Counted from the stretch's first letter, positions 23,649 to 35,338 are shown. The stretch is 64,000 nucleotides of DNA from Owenia fusiformis (GCA_903813345.2 CAIIXF020000004.1:28091986-28155985); one strand, 5' to 3'. The notes: generated from the sequence alone by a model not told the origin. Program-made: numbers and translations.

Positions 23649-24100
23649 AACATAGTTCTGATATGTAGCAATGACATCATTACATAAAAGAAAACACTAA
23701 GGCAGCAATAATACAATGATTAACAAAACAAAATATAGATAGAAAATACAACAGAAAACACTGTTTCAAATGGTTGTCTTTTAGCGATTTTTAGGAGAAA
23801 CGAGTGAAACTATACTTACGGTCATAATGGGATCTTCATAAGCTGCCTGTTGATTCTCTAGCATTTTTTGTGTTAATGAAACTCTCCATCGTGCTTGTAA
23901 CAGCATTTGAGTTGGACACCATGTACCTTATATCCTGTGCACAGTTGTCAGTTCAACTATATGAGGGAAGGCACTCATCACAGTTCACTATTTTTCCATT
24001 GTGTGTAATTTGGTATTGGAATATTCACTCTGAACATACAAATACAACCAAATCAGCAACTCCAGGGTAGAAATCATTATTTCCAAAGTAAAACATAACC

Positions 24101-24266
24101 TCATTCAGAGGTTCCATTAGCAGCAGGCAACAGGTGATTTTCACTTCTAGTTGTTTTCACAAAATCGCTTGTTGTTTTTAGGGCCTCCAGACACCTCTGG
24201 GTTAACACCTTCATCAAACCAGAAACTTGTTGAGAAATGCCTTTGGGCAATTGCTTTAAGTTGAAC
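24101..24266 (-). CDS. Possible terminal exon, unrecognised
   Basis: ACACTAAACAG acceptor, then an open frame reading FNLKQLPKGISQQVSGLMKV and ending LLPAANGTSE with a TGA stop. The sequence looks protein-like and ends naturally. No domain is recognised. It lies between two mariner fragments but shows no mariner motif itself. Confidence 0.35.
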
Positions 24267-24464
24267 CTGTTTAGTGTAAAAAGAAAGATTGTAAAATCTT
24301 TTCATCAAGAGCTACACCTCTCTCCTCTCTTCTCATTGGCCTCGTTACAAGGTTCCTTAACATACCTAACACTGCCTTGTCATTTAGTTTCCTGGTAGGT
24401 GGTCCACCTGAGGTTGAAGACTGAAACATTCTGGACATCAATAACTTATCAAAAGGGGAATACA

Positions 24465-24600
24465 GAGTTCATGTCTTTTAACCCAATCTTGGTACCCTTT
24501 TCTGAAGCCATTGGGGAACTTTTTCCTCAGTGCAGCTTGGACAGGCAACCCCATGAAATCTTACACCTTGGAGCTCTTCCTTCAGCTTGCCAAAGACTCC
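24465..24600 (-). pseudogene. Second mariner transposase C-terminal fragment (probable)
   Basis: One frame reads EFGVFGKLKEELQGVRFHG and another NGFRKGYQDWVKRHELCI. Mariner/SETMAR-type transposases have LF-x-x-LK-x-L-x-G-x-x-F followed by a RW-x-KCI block near the C-terminus. Both are recognisable here across a frameshift. This is a separate relic from 23310-23648. Confidence 0.5.
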
Positions 24601-25110
24601 AAACTCTAGAGGAGCTAGTCTTAATGACTTGCAACATCATATTCCATCAAATGCCTAAGTAAACTGCACATAGAGTATCATGTACATTGATTTCATTCAT
24701 TCATTTCATTTATTTCTTGAATTTTCTCAACTGCTCTGAGAATTTGTTTGGCTAAAATATTTCCCCCTTTTTTACATTTATTCCTCCTTTTTCAATTACC
24801 CTGCATCATTTCCCCCAATTTGTATTTATATAATGTCCACATTATGTAAGTACCCATTCTTTTAATAATTGGTTTAGGTTCATCGAATTCCCATGGATCT
24901 TTCCCAATATTTTCAATTTCCTGATTTTATTTCTCTGATCTGTCAATGAAGCTGCTTCTTATAATTTTTTTATATGGTAGGGCTTCTCTATTTCTATATA
25001 AAATAGATAAATAGCAAACCTGTTTAAACACTATATTTGGGTTGTTCATAATAAAAAAATTCTTTCTCGGAGATATTTATTTTTTGTGACGTTTTGTAGG
25101 ATGTCTAGGC

Positions 25111-25525
25111 ATTGGCACTGAATTCATAGATTAGGATGATGGCAGTTATATCTTCAGGCATTGGCACTGAGTTAATAGATTATGATGATGGCAGTTATGT
25201 TTCAGCATTGTCACTGAGTTCATAGATTAGGATGATGGCAGTTATATTTCAGCATTGTCACTGAGTTCATAGATTAGGATGATGGCAGTTATATCTTCAG
25301 GCATTGGCACTGAGTCAATAGATTAGGATGATGGCAGTCATGTTTCAGGCAATGGCGGATTATGATGATGGCAGTTATATCTTCAGGCATTGACACTGAA
25401 TTCATAAATAAAGATGATGGCAGTTATATCTTCTGGCATTGGCACTGAATAGGATGATGGCAGTTATGTTATAGCATTGGCACAGAGTTCATATATTAAG
25501 ATGGTGGCAGTTATATCAGTGCAGT
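25111..25525 (+). repeat. Minisatellite, about 50-bp unit
   Basis: Eight or nine copies of a unit built on GGCATTGGCACTGAGTTCAT and TAGATTAGGATGATGGCAGT, with length variation from internal deletions. It directly adjoins the C-terminal end of a LINE fragment (25530-25790, minus strand) and so may lie in the LINE 3' flank. Confidence 0.85.
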
Positions 25526-25529
25526 GAGG

Positions 25530-25790
25530 AGTAGGGTGGCTGCATTTGGAGTTCTTTCGGGAATACCTTGTAATTGTTGGAGGGTTTTCCTTCGGAAACG
25601 GTTCAGTTTTCCCATGTCTGTCTTGTGAAGATCAGTGTTTCCAGACCATAGGTGAGTCTAGGTAGAATATAAATGGTCCAGAGTTTTATGGAAGCCTGAA
25701 TGGAGAGACCATTGCGGCCATGGAGGCAAGCTCTCTTGCACATAGACAACTATCGGCGGCTAATCTAGATGAAGAGCCTCCCCGATAGTA
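25530..25790 (-). pseudogene. Non-LTR retrotransposon (LINE) C-terminal fragment
   Basis: One frame gives TIYILPRLTYGLETLIFTR and a shifted frame GKLNRFRRKTLQQLQGIPER. The pair PRL-x-YGLETL and L-x-x-FQRK-LR-QIQGLP-R is the conserved thumb/C-terminal region of non-LTR RTs. One frameshift separates them. The catalytic RT core and endonuclease are absent. The fragment ends at the minisatellite. Confidence 0.75.
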
Positions 25791-26053
25791 AATTAAGAAT
25801 GCAAAAAACAAATGCCACAAACATGGGCCAAAAACAGTCACTTTTAAGCAGAATTTAATCCTTTCTTCTTCTGAAAAATAGCAAAAACCATTTGGAATTG
25901 AGCCATAATATTTCAGATTAGTCTCTCAAATTGAATGTACAACATTTGTAATTTTTTAAAGAAAACCAATTTTTGAACTGGGTCATGATGGTTGAATTTG
26001 CATGGAATTCCAATCATAAGACACATTTTAAAATTGTTGTGGATGACAGCATA

Positions 26054-26687
26054 TTAGCTACCAATGTTGTCTATTTTATTTTTGCATTGATTAGGTGTTG
26101 TGGCTTGTTTCCATTTGGATCTGTATTCTGAAGCTGTGTTTCTCAGCTCCTTAGTACTTTTCTCCACTTCCATTTTACCCACGGTGTTGAAAAGTTTGCT
26201 GGTAAGGGTGTCCACCTGTTTTGTATGAAAGGCAAATCCGGTTCGGCTGTGTAAAGTGGTTGCATTGTTTAGGTCATTCTCGTGTTTGTATATTATGTTG
26301 AACACTTCTTTGATGTCTGTAGTGTCTTTTTCAGGCACCTCGTATGTTATTTTTGGGATAAGCCCTTTTGGGATTTCCGAGCCTGTAGTGCACCTTTGTT
26401 TCTTGCTTCCCAAAGGATTTCTTGTTCTAGAGACTCCAGGGTTGTTTCGTCTGTGCCATGTTGACCATTTTTGGCAGCTTTAGCTGGTGCAGTTTTGCAT
26501 TTGTTTTGGTTTTGCCTAGTATTGGGGGTTGTTGCCATTTTGGCATATTCATCTGGCTATCAGGGATTGCTGTTAGTCCTGCTGATGCCGTCATATTTTT
26601 TAATTTGAGGGTATTGCAGACCCTCCCTGCCTTTGCCATAAGTTGCAACCTGCTCACACCATGATCACTTGCCGCTCCCTCTATCAC
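26054..26687 (-). pseudogene. Two overlapping frames, possibly a retroelement ORF1
   Basis: An ATG frame starting MATTPNTRQNQNKCKTAPAK runs to about 26347. An overlapping frame stays open to 26054 (VPEKDTTDIKEVFNII, then KMEVEKSTKELRNTASEYRS) and ends near ACATTG|GTAGCT. The most economical reading is one protein of about 160 residues with a frameshift around 26350-26410. It is Lys/Thr/Gln-rich and basic at the N-terminus, as in LINE ORF1 proteins, but no zinc knuckle or RRM is seen. The function is unassigned. Confidence 0.35.
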
Positions 26688-27082
26688 TATCTTAGCAGTA
26701 CTGTCCTTGATCTCTAGCTATTACTGGGGTTGCATTTTGCAGCCTAGAAAACATTAATTGGAAGAATACATCAATGTGGTTCATTTGAAAACTAAATCGT
26801 ATCTCTGCGAGTTGTGTAGCAAGATGTATAGCCATGGGCTTTCAGCATGGTATAGCTCAATGTCAACCTTAAGCACACACCTGAAATGTAAACATTTCTG
26901 CAGGGATAGAACAAGTCAACCATTTTACAATGTCTAGAAAGCACAGATAGGCTATGTTTTTTAGGGGGAGGGGTCCTGTTGAACCTGCTTTTGTGTTGCA
27001 TTCCGAGAATGGGGGGTTGCATATGAACCAATACTTATTCATGTATTTGATTTTTAAACTCACAAGGTGAATTTCCTTTTGA

Positions 27083-27245
27083 AGCAGGCATTTTCAAAAT
27101 GCTTTACTCTGGCCCATTTCCTTTACGTTTTGTACTTAGATATTTTGATGATCTGGAGACGATGAGCTTTCAAGCAGGCATTTTCACAATGCTTTATTTT
27201 GACCCATTTCCTTTATTTTTTGTACTTCGATATTTTGAACATCGT
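27083..27245 (+). repeat. Tandem duplication, about 91-bp period
   Basis: CAGGCATTTTCAAAATGCTT at about 27085 recurs with few changes at 27176, and both copies continue through CCCATTTCCTTTA and TTTTGTACTT. A weaker echo of GAGCCATGGGTTCAC / GCACCATGGGTTCAC follows at 27270-27370. The surrounding 26690-27679 has no other feature. Confidence 0.75.
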
Positions 27246-27679
27246 TTAGATGATATTATCAATTAATTTGAGCCATGGGTTCACAAGTCATACCTCGTCT
27301 GGACCCATCCAAAAGTCCATGGAACTCAACTAAACTCCTTAGCATTGCATATGGCCCATTAATTTGCACCATGGGTTCACCATAATACATCATATGGAGC
27401 AAGCCACAAATCTTTCATACTCCCAATTCATGATTATTGTGACATCCTTTATGGTTGTGTAAATATTACAAAACTGAAACTAATTGATTAACTATACTAC
27501 TTGTGTTTTTGTTTTATGACTCTCGTAACTAGCAGGTGTAACATAGGAAACACATTTGGACATAAATTGTAATTTGCCTATCAAGCTTTGCAATTCTTAT
27601 TTCGTAGCACTTACCCGATCTTTCCATTCTATTAATAGATTCTTAATTTCTACTAACCTTTCAGGAGTGACACTCATGG

Positions 27680-28762
27680 TACGAGGGTTGTCCCATTAGT
27701 CTTGAAATTTTTATTTTAATTCAAAGAATATTTAAGATACAATGATAAAAAGGTCACATTTTGTAACTTAGATATTTTTCTACTATCTCTGTAAATTTCA
27801 TAGCATAATAAGATCATTTGGCGATGTGATAGATGATTTAAAAATTGAATGTTGGGGGTACCCAGGGCAGAAAACAGGATAAAAATACAAATATGACGTA
27901 AAAATTAAGGATTTGGGAACCCCTGGCTCAGCTCAGCACGTTGCTTTTTCTGCTCCTCTGTCAGAATATGTGGAACGAATCTAGGTGCTTTCTTTGACAT
28001 CCCAAGGTCTTTCTTCATCACTCTGTGAGCAGTACTCTTACTAATATCAAAGTCTGATCTAGGGCGATATTCCTACATTGAGAAGTTCTCCTTTCAGCCC
28101 TTATACTCTCTACAATATGTGATATGAGATTGTCACTGGATTTTGGGCTTCCACTTCTAGGAGCATCCTCCTGACTGGTATCTTCAGTTTTTAACTTCTT
28201 CTGCCACCTCCATATTGTAGGTGCACTCTGAGTTTACTGTCTATATACTGTCTAGTATATGCTTTTTCCATGGCTGTTCTTGTTTGTGTAGGTGTATGCC
28301 CTAAGGAGGCTATTGTACAACTGCATGCAAAGATTTAGCATCTGGTTACAAAATCCCTGCCATTTTGACTTTCAAAATGCTGTTACTCTGTACCAAAATT
28401 GAGCAATTGTGCTAGCCTATTATGACATCTCAGAGGTATTTCATAAGATTTTACCAAGAATACAGTGTTTTTGTCAATCTTGACAGGTGATTTACAATTT
28501 AAGATGCATACCATCCTTTAAAATCCCTAATACTCCCATGGCTCCATTTTACATTTTTACTATATTTCATTATCGCCCCATCCCCAACTCCCTGGGTTAC
28601 CATAGCAACCATAATAGTTACTCAAGTTCATACTTTTGTTCTGAAACTGTCACATGTTGAAGATAATTGATTGATATTGATACATACCAATTTTCAGCCA
28701 AATTCATGATAATCTTTTTTAATTAGAATAAAAATTTCAAGACTTATTAGACAACCCTCGTA
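27680..28762 (-). mobile_element. TIR-bounded mariner element keeping the transposase N-terminal half
   Basis: The 1083-bp element has TA at both ends and terminal inverted repeats of about 40 bp (TACGAGGGTTGTCCCATTAG at the left; the complement of TACGAGGGTTGTCTAATAAG at the right). The minus strand (about 28280-27915) reads APTIWRWQKKLKTEDTSQED, APRSGSPKSS, then SKSTAHRVMKKDLGMSKKAP and RFVPHILTEEQK. These are the paired helix-turn-helix region and the WVPH-L linker motif of mariner transposases. Frameshifts are present, and the catalytic D blocks are deleted. A non-autonomous dead copy. Confidence 0.85.
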
Positions 28763-29512
28763 AATGTTTCTAATTTAAACCTGAAAGAAGATGTGACTAA
28801 TAGTTCGAAATCACGCGAAAGTAGATGTGAATATGTGAATGTATTGATAATTCTAAATTAATGTAAAAGGTGAACGCTTACAATATAGAACACCAAACCT
28901 TGCAGACTATTTGATGAAAAATACTAAACAAGTGAAATAACATTATTGCTTTATGCTTGATAAAATAAAATTCGCAAAACTATTACCTGAAAGCAGATGT
29001 GCATAATTTCAGAAATGAAGTGAAAGTGAAGGGCTTTGGAAGGAAAAGTGTAAAAGTAGAATTATGATTGTAATGAATCTGATTGGTTCAAATTAAAGAT
29101 ATAAAAGTTCTGATTGGTCAAAACGGATAAATAAGATCTTAAATGCCCCGGTAATTAAAGTTTTACAATGTGTAAACTGCAACTTTTCAGCAAAGCCTAG
29201 AAAGGATATTTTAAGTTTTTTTACAAGTATAACCTTGACCTAATAGCTTGATCACTAAAATATGGTGTCTTGATTTGAAATCTAGATATTTTGAACAAGC
29301 CCTGCTATATCTAATAAGCTGGGATACTATCAACATGATTCTACAAAATGCGATGATGAATAAACAATTTTGATGACACCAAAACTCTAAATTCAAATTA
29401 TAAAGTTTAAAAAATGGGGGTATTTTGAATTGTGTTATAACAACATTGACCCCTCTTGAAGGCAAAATTTCTCGATGGAATGCTGGGAGGCAATCCTGCT
29501 TGGATATAATTT
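28763..29512. other. Non-coding stretch
   Basis: No gene or repeat recognised. The open minus-strand frame at 29211-29618 overlaps the start of the next repeat and has no family features. Confidence 0.45.
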
Positions 29513-29955
29513 TAGCGATGATTTTACTATGAGTATGGATTTTAAACAGTGAAACACCATTATCTGTCTCTGTGTATGGTGTTTGAGTATGGGTATATAT
29601 CCTCTGATTAACACTCACAATCGCCTCTCCGAATTAAAAGTCTACATTTATCTGACATACGTATCCCCGCTATATTATATCTCCTGAATTTAGTTTTTCC
29701 ATGTTATTTATTTAGACTTTTTGTAGTGCTCTATAAGGTTTTTGATTTTGGTTGGAATCTTCCTTGTGGGTAAACCTTGACAACCAAACACAACCTTTAG
29801 GAATGGCCTCGGTCATTGGCTCTGTTTTGCCGCCTCTTCTGACTGTACACGCCACCAATGCTCTTGTCAATGCACTAAAAATACAATTGTTTTCAATTCT
29901 TATATTTCGAATGTTGCTGTCTATTTTCAATGCTAAATGAAAAAAAAGAAAATAT
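29513..29955 (+). repeat. 0.45-kb dispersed direct repeat, copy 2
   Basis: Same orientation as 12110-12566, with the same internal order and the same A-rich end (AAAAAAAAGAAAATAT). It lacks about eight bases after the TTGGAATCTTCCT stretch. The two copies lie 17.4 kb apart. Confidence 0.75.
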
Positions 29956-30272
29956 AGTTTTCTGACTGTTGGAAATGAGACAATGAATGTGGCATGAGCA
30001 AATCATTTGGAGATAGTTTTGCCCATTTACAAGTATATGAAGGGTTAAGATATAACATGCTGAAATTGTCTGTGGAATACCCTTTCATTCACTGTACAAC
30101 TATTTTTGCCTCCTCTATAGAAACTACAATCCCAACCTATAATATAGGAGATTATATTAAATGATGCAGCGTTATTGTAATGTAATACAATTACTATAGT
30201 TTTCTTGCTAATTAACCCCTTAAAATACCACTCTTGATGTCTCACGAAGAAGCAATGGGCAACTCTAACGGT

Positions 30273-30345
30273 AGACTGTAAATCTAGTAAATCTTGTAAA
30301 ACGTGTAAGTCTTGTAAATCTAGTAAATCTTGTAAAATATGGTAA
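30273..30345 (+). repeat. 9-bp-based tandem repeat
   Basis: CTTGTAAATCTAGTAAAT and variants are iterated eight or so times in units of nine bases. It would encode Leu-Gln-Asp-Leu repeats on the minus strand, but there is no sign that it is coding. Confidence 0.8.
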
Positions 30346-30529
30346 AATATGGTCATGTCTTGTAAAGTTTTAAGGGCCTATTAATTTGATACCAATGTCA
30401 GTCTAAATGAAGAGTTTAGAGCAATGCATTATTATCCCAACGAACAAATTTCAGTATAGTGAAGCCGTCCACCTGTCAGTCTGTCCATACAACCATCCAT
30501 TTGTCTGGTAAAACACAAAATCAATAATA

Positions 30530-30907
30530 TACAGGGTGTCTCGAAAGTATGCCCATATATCTCCATAGTATATGTCATATATCATTTCGAAGCTTATCAA
30601 AGGTAAATTAATTTGCTATTAGAGATTTCGCACCTAGTGAAAGTACAACTTATAACGTATACTTATACTTATAGGTAAACGTACAAGGTGTTTCATAATG
30701 TGGGCATTTCGTCAGGAAAGATCTTCTCGGACTGTAATAAATACAGGTCAAAGGGATGCCATTTGTACTTTCTTGAATTGTAGCATGTTTAGTTGATCCA
30801 AAGTGTTTGTCTAGAATAAAATAGGCTCATATATAGTACATATGTTATTGACCCATCTCTTCTCAAATTGACTTTTTTGGGAGATGCTCGTTATGAAACA
30901 CCCTGTA
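30530..30907 (+). mobile_element. 378-bp TA-flanked mariner-type MITE
   Basis: Left end TA-CAGGGTGTCTCGAAAG and right end (complement) TACAGGGTGTTTCATAAC define short terminal inverted repeats with TA at both sides. An extra internal copy of the right end (AAGGTGTTTCATAATG) lies near 30690, suggesting nesting or internal duplication. Related left halves are at 52747 and 55739. No transposase is encoded. Confidence 0.75.
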
Positions 30908-31192
30908 TGTCATATGTTGAGCTACTGAATGGGTCGTTTCCAGGAATTGCTAGAACCTACTGGTTTGATTGGTGTTTCAAATTGATGGTTAAAGTGTTTG
31001 ATTGGATACTGTTCCCACTCAGCCAATTAATCTCAAAAAATGCTTGCGGTCAATTGTTCCACACACATGTAGGCAAATCTTTATACGGAGATCCAACTGT
31101 ATACGTTATCATCTACGTAAATATACCGTTTTGTAAGTTCATTGAACTTATACTGATCATGAAAACATTGAAATAATCAACTTGTTTATGTA

Positions 31193-31250
31193 ATGACTCA
31201 CTTTAAAGAATCATGACTCACTTTAAAGAATCATGACTCACTTTAAAGGA
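31193..31250 (+). repeat. 20-bp unit, three tandem copies
   Basis: ATGACTCACTTTAAAGAATC is present three times, the third with one change. It is a young minisatellite seed. TGACTCA within each unit equals an AP-1 core site. 30908-31880 otherwise has no recognised feature. Confidence 0.9.
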
Positions 31251-31880
31251 TCGTGGTTAATTCATTTTTAGATCTTTCCTATAAACAAATACGATGTCTA
31301 CCTGTCCATCCGATGCTATTAGCAAAATTCCCTATTTCTGCATCTTTCTTTTGTCTGTTCTTGTAAAGAGAATAAGTATGGTCATAAAAATATGGCCTTC
31401 TTAGAAGCCTTCTTCTTTTCAAGTGGAATACCCTCTTACCTAGACACATCTAAATCTTCATCATCCACCAGATCAGTAGCATTGTTATTATTGTCTTTTT
31501 CCACCTGTCTTCCCAAGGCCTTCCTCAAATATGGCCCATTGGCCTTATCCCCTCTATCCTTAGCCTTCGGCATATTACGTTGTAATATACTCAAAAGATA
31601 TGGGAACAGTTTTTACTCGAAGTTCCAAATTAATTACATTTTATTACATTCAAAATACTGTCCATGCTTTATTACTACTAACATACTATGTTCTTTGATG
31701 TATCTATAATGAATAACTGCAAGTACTAAAAATAATGTTTGATGGCTACTTCGTGTTACTTCATTGCAATTAGCAGCACTGTGGTGAATTGTTTGCATTA
31801 TTTTACATGAACTCGGCGTCACATACATTTGGCACTCATCACAGAGATAACACATTTACAAAAACAGGACAACTATGATG

Positions 31881-32848
31881 TACAGGGTGGTCAAAAAAAC
31901 GGCAACCCTAATTTCTCCTAATATCTTTGTCATTCTAAGGAATAACTCTTTGATATTTTACACATTTGTGCATCATTCAATTTCCTACTATATTTCATGA
32001 CCATTGGACTGATAGTCACAATATTACTGCATTTTAATCAACATACCCCAGATGGCCACTTTCAAGCTCTCAGAGCTGGTCTGTTATCCAAATGAACTCC
32101 ATTTCCAACTTGATGCACTGGTAAACTGTAACAATTATGTATTCTTGGGGAGCCAAGCACTTTATGAAGTAGTGGAGAGGCACCTTCACACAGACAGATG
32201 AACAGTTTAGTGTGTTCTCAGAAGGTAGGGTCCTTTACCTTTGATGATGCTAACAGATATGCAATAACTGTCAACATCAAACTCTATTTTGTGATTCCCA
32301 TGGAGTTCTTGGGGACTTTAGGTGAACCCAGGGGGTTGAAAGGCAGCAATTGTGGTTCCAACAAGACAGAACCATACCCCATACACCAAATGATGCACAA
32401 TATTGGATTTGGGACCACTTCAATGACCACATTATCAGCAGTACAACAGACAATGAATGGGCACCCCATAGCCCAGATATGGCCCCATTTAATCTTTACC
32501 AGTGGGGATACCCCAAAGATAGAGTGTAGGGTAATAACACCAGAAAGACATTTGACCTCAAAATAAACATCACATGTGTCATTCAGGCCATACTTGCTAA
32601 GGAATGCTGTTATGTCATTGACAGGTTTGGAAAACATGTGCAGGTTTGCCTACAGCACGATATTGGAAAACTGGGACACCTTATTTAAAGTGTTGTAACA
32701 TTGCAACTATCAGTCCAATGTTCATGGAATAATACAGTCTAGTATGAAATTGAATGATGTACATGTGTGCCAAATATCAGGGCAAAATTTCCAAAAATGA
32801 CAAAGATGTGAGAAAAATTAGGGTTGCCGTTTTTTTGACCACCCTGTA
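31881..32848 (+). mobile_element. TIR-bounded mariner/IS630-type element keeping the transposase catalytic half
   Basis: The 968-bp element is flanked by TA. The terminal repeats begin TACAGGGTGGTCAAAAAAAC, and similarity extends about 150 bp inward. On the plus strand, across frameshifts, it reads ELHFQLDALVNCNNY, SFTFDDANRYAITVN, LWFQQDRTIPHTPND and EWAPHSPDMAPFNLYQWGY. These are the second catalytic Asp block (QQD) and the third (SPD) of mariner transposases. 36 residues lie between the two Asp. The HTH half is deleted and several stops are present. Confidence 0.85.
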
Positions 32849-33145
32849 TTTCAAAATAATTTATTTTATGCTTTTGAAATCAAATCAGTATAAATATCAA
32901 AATGTCAAATCCATTTGTGTCATATACATATCACTCCATCTGGGTTTTGGTATTTGTGTCTCACCATCTGAAAGAAAGAAAATATAATGTACGTAGGTTT
33001 GGACAGGTTTGTATATTTGGTGACAATGGTACAGTGGTTACCAGCAGTTAAATAATATTATACAAATTTGTAAAATACGCATAAAAATATAATATTTCAT
33101 TCAACTGAATAAAATTAGCATTGTTTCAAATTTAGTACATCTTAC

Positions 33146-33291
33146 ATTTATCACACAGAGCGGCATTATATCCCTCCTCATGGAAATGTGCTCCCCGGGC
33201 CTCATTTCTCTTCTCTTTGCTAGATACTCTGGAAGAGCCCAGGCCCCTCTGTTTTTCAACGTAGACCATATACGTCTGTACAATTGCATTC
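33146..33291 (-). CDS. Exon candidate, unrecognised, Cys-bearing end
   Basis: CATCCCAG acceptor, 146 open bases, then AAAT|GTAAGA donor. The peptide begins NAIVQTYMVYVEKQRGLGSS, has a basic stretch (SSKEKRNEARGAHF) and ends NAALCDKC. A separate Cys-rich frame at about 31800-31855 (CYLCDECQMYV) has a similar look. A piggyBac C-terminal Cys-rich domain is one thought, but this is not supported enough to call. Confidence 0.35.
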
Positions 33292-33939
33292 CTGGGATGG
33301 TAACTAAGGAAGTTTGTCTTAATTGCACTATTATTCTAATTTCACTATTAGCTTAATACTGAATTTAACAATTAGTTATTTTTGAAATTAAAATGCTTTG
33401 TACAATAGAATTTAATATTGAAATTAACTTATTGCAATTAGACCAAAAATTAAGTAACAACACAAAGTATTCAGTTTATTCAAATGAAAGGCTGTACAAT
33501 AACCATGTTGTATGGGGGAGTGGAAGAATTGGATCAAGTTTTAAGTGGAAGTATTGATAAGTAACAATTATTATTTAGGGTGGGGTTCAGGATTGATTTT
33601 GTTTTCCAATTAAAATGGTCAGTGACAATTTCAGAGAATCTACAACTGAAGAAAATAATTTATACTTTACTTCTCTTGGAAAGCATGCACTGTATAACAA
33701 ACTCTTCACAGATGTGATTATATTCAAACATACTTATTATATTTACATATTTTACAATATTTACAAAAGACATTTACATGCAATAAGTCACCACCAAACA
33801 CCATCAACAAAAAAATAATGCTAACCCGATCTGTCTCCATTACTTTGTTATGAACCACAGCCACCAACTGCCAAACTTAATCCAAAAAAGACCGTTTCAT
33901 AAATGTCCCTCACACTATGAAAAATAAAACAGCGGATAC

Positions 33940-34163
33940 GAATGTTCAAAAGATTCCCTCTTCTTTGAAACGCTCTGGGGAGCTAAATTATCAGCCAGTT
34001 TTACAAGTGCAGTTTGTTCTGGACTCCTTAATCTTGGATGACGTACCATCAATATGTTGGTCCCATCCTGTGACTCTTCATCGGACATGTCTTCCCAGGA
34101 CATACGTTTCCAAGAAACACTCTGCTTCCCGTCCTCTGGAAGGTACTTCTCCCTTGTGTACAA
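33940..34163 (-). CDS. SDEE-type exon of a repetitive protein family
   Basis: TTGTGTTTCCAG acceptor, 224 open bases, then TTC|GTATCC. The peptide reads SWKRMSWEDMSDEESQDGTN followed by VRHPRLRSPEQTALVKLADN. The pattern MSDEE-x-G...V-x-R-P-x-WRS-x-x-L-x-x-L is one I associate with repetitive zinc-finger or transposon-linked proteins of invertebrates. Here the usual WRS is LRS. No enzymatic activity can be inferred. Confidence 0.4.
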
Positions 34164-34187
34164 CTGGAAACACAAAAAATACTATTA

Positions 34188-34262
34188 TACAGGGTGGGCC
34201 AATAAAAATTGGAACATTTTTCTATTTATTCAATTGTCTTTATTTTTGCAGTTCAATCCACA
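34188..34262 (+). repeat. Single arm of the GGGCCAATAAAAATTGG foldback family
   Basis: TA-CAGGGTGGGCCAATAAAA and the next 55 bases match the left arm of the complete foldback at 57325-57501. Only one arm is present here. It lies just upstream of the SDEE exon. Confidence 0.8.
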
Positions 34263-35265
34263 ATTTGGATTTTTTTGGATTGGAAGTAATGCCTGGAGAT
34301 TTTGCTATACTCTTGATCTTTGGCAAAATTATTTTGGTAATAGCACTGTACATTGACTGTTAAATTCGTTGGAATACATAAACAATCAGCTTTTGTTTTA
34401 TATGTGAAAATCCTCAAATCTGACATGTTTCTTTAAATAACTTAATGTGGTTCAATATTAGCTGATTTTTAGGGACCAACTATTAATTTAAAGACCATAT
34501 CAAATTAAATGCAAAACATTTTTAAAACAACATAAACTTGATATTGGTTGAGTGCAAAAAGATTTTCCAAATTAGTAGAAATATTACTTTTCTAAATAAA
34601 AGTACCAAGGGGACCAAAAACTATAATGAAACCCAGCAAGAATAGCAAAAACTAAGTGTTAACCTATCATAAGAAATATAGACCCTATATATTCCGAAAA
34701 CATGATCTAATATGAAAAGAAATAATGTCTGACCTATTTCCCCCTCCAAACAAGTAAAATATTTATCATTTGTTGAAAACTTATGGTGAGTTCATAAATT
34801 GTTTTGTTTTCAATCTCCTACAATATTGTGATGGTTACACTTTTTTTCACAGAATAATGAGACAGTAATGATTCTCTGTTTTATGGATGCATGGTATCTC
34901 CTGCTCACAGTCACAGCTCATTGTTATTGGTACATTTGGCCTCCTCGTCTGACGACCAGCTATCCTTTGCATAGCAGCACTTGAACCAACCTAAAAGTTA
35001 CTCAACAATTTTTACGCCAGGAGAATAAAATTACATCTTTACTGTAATATTACTGTTATCAAATTCAAACTAAAAAGGTTGGCTTACTGGTAAATAGAAA
35101 CCAGATATCAAGCCTAAGGTCAGATTTGAACTCTGAGACTTTGTAGATGATTTTGAAAAAAAGAGTTGGTCAAATTGAAGAAAACTATAAATATAAATAA
35201 AAACTGTTGTTGGAAGTCATAACATGTTTATATTTGAAGTCGGTCTAAAAAGTACTACAATAGTA
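34263..35265. other. Mostly non-coding stretch with one repeat
   Basis: 34594-34748 is the inverted partner of the dispersed repeat at 4745-4892. Nothing else is recognised. Confidence 0.5.
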
Positions 35266-35308
35266 TAATAATAATAACTAGATTTGTGAAATTGAACAAG
35301 TTCAATTT
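35266..35308 (+). other. (AAT)n plus hairpin, possible 3' end of another element
   Basis: ATAATAATAATAA is followed by the 7-bp-arm hairpin ATTGAACAAGTTCAAT (35291-35306). The 2.85-kb element that starts at 35310 ends in the same way ((AAT)n, then hairpin), so this may be the end of a related element into which it is abutted. Confidence 0.35.
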
Positions 35309-35338
35309 AAGACTCCAGATTTATTTGACCTAGATAGA

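Noticed and set aside
26792-27063. Overlapping minus-strand frames with several Cys residues
   Set aside because: No zinc-finger spacing and no splice sites; likely chance.
29211-29618. 135-residue minus-strand frame, the longest nearby
   Set aside because: It crosses the boundary of the dispersed repeat at 29513, and the same frame is not kept in the other copy.
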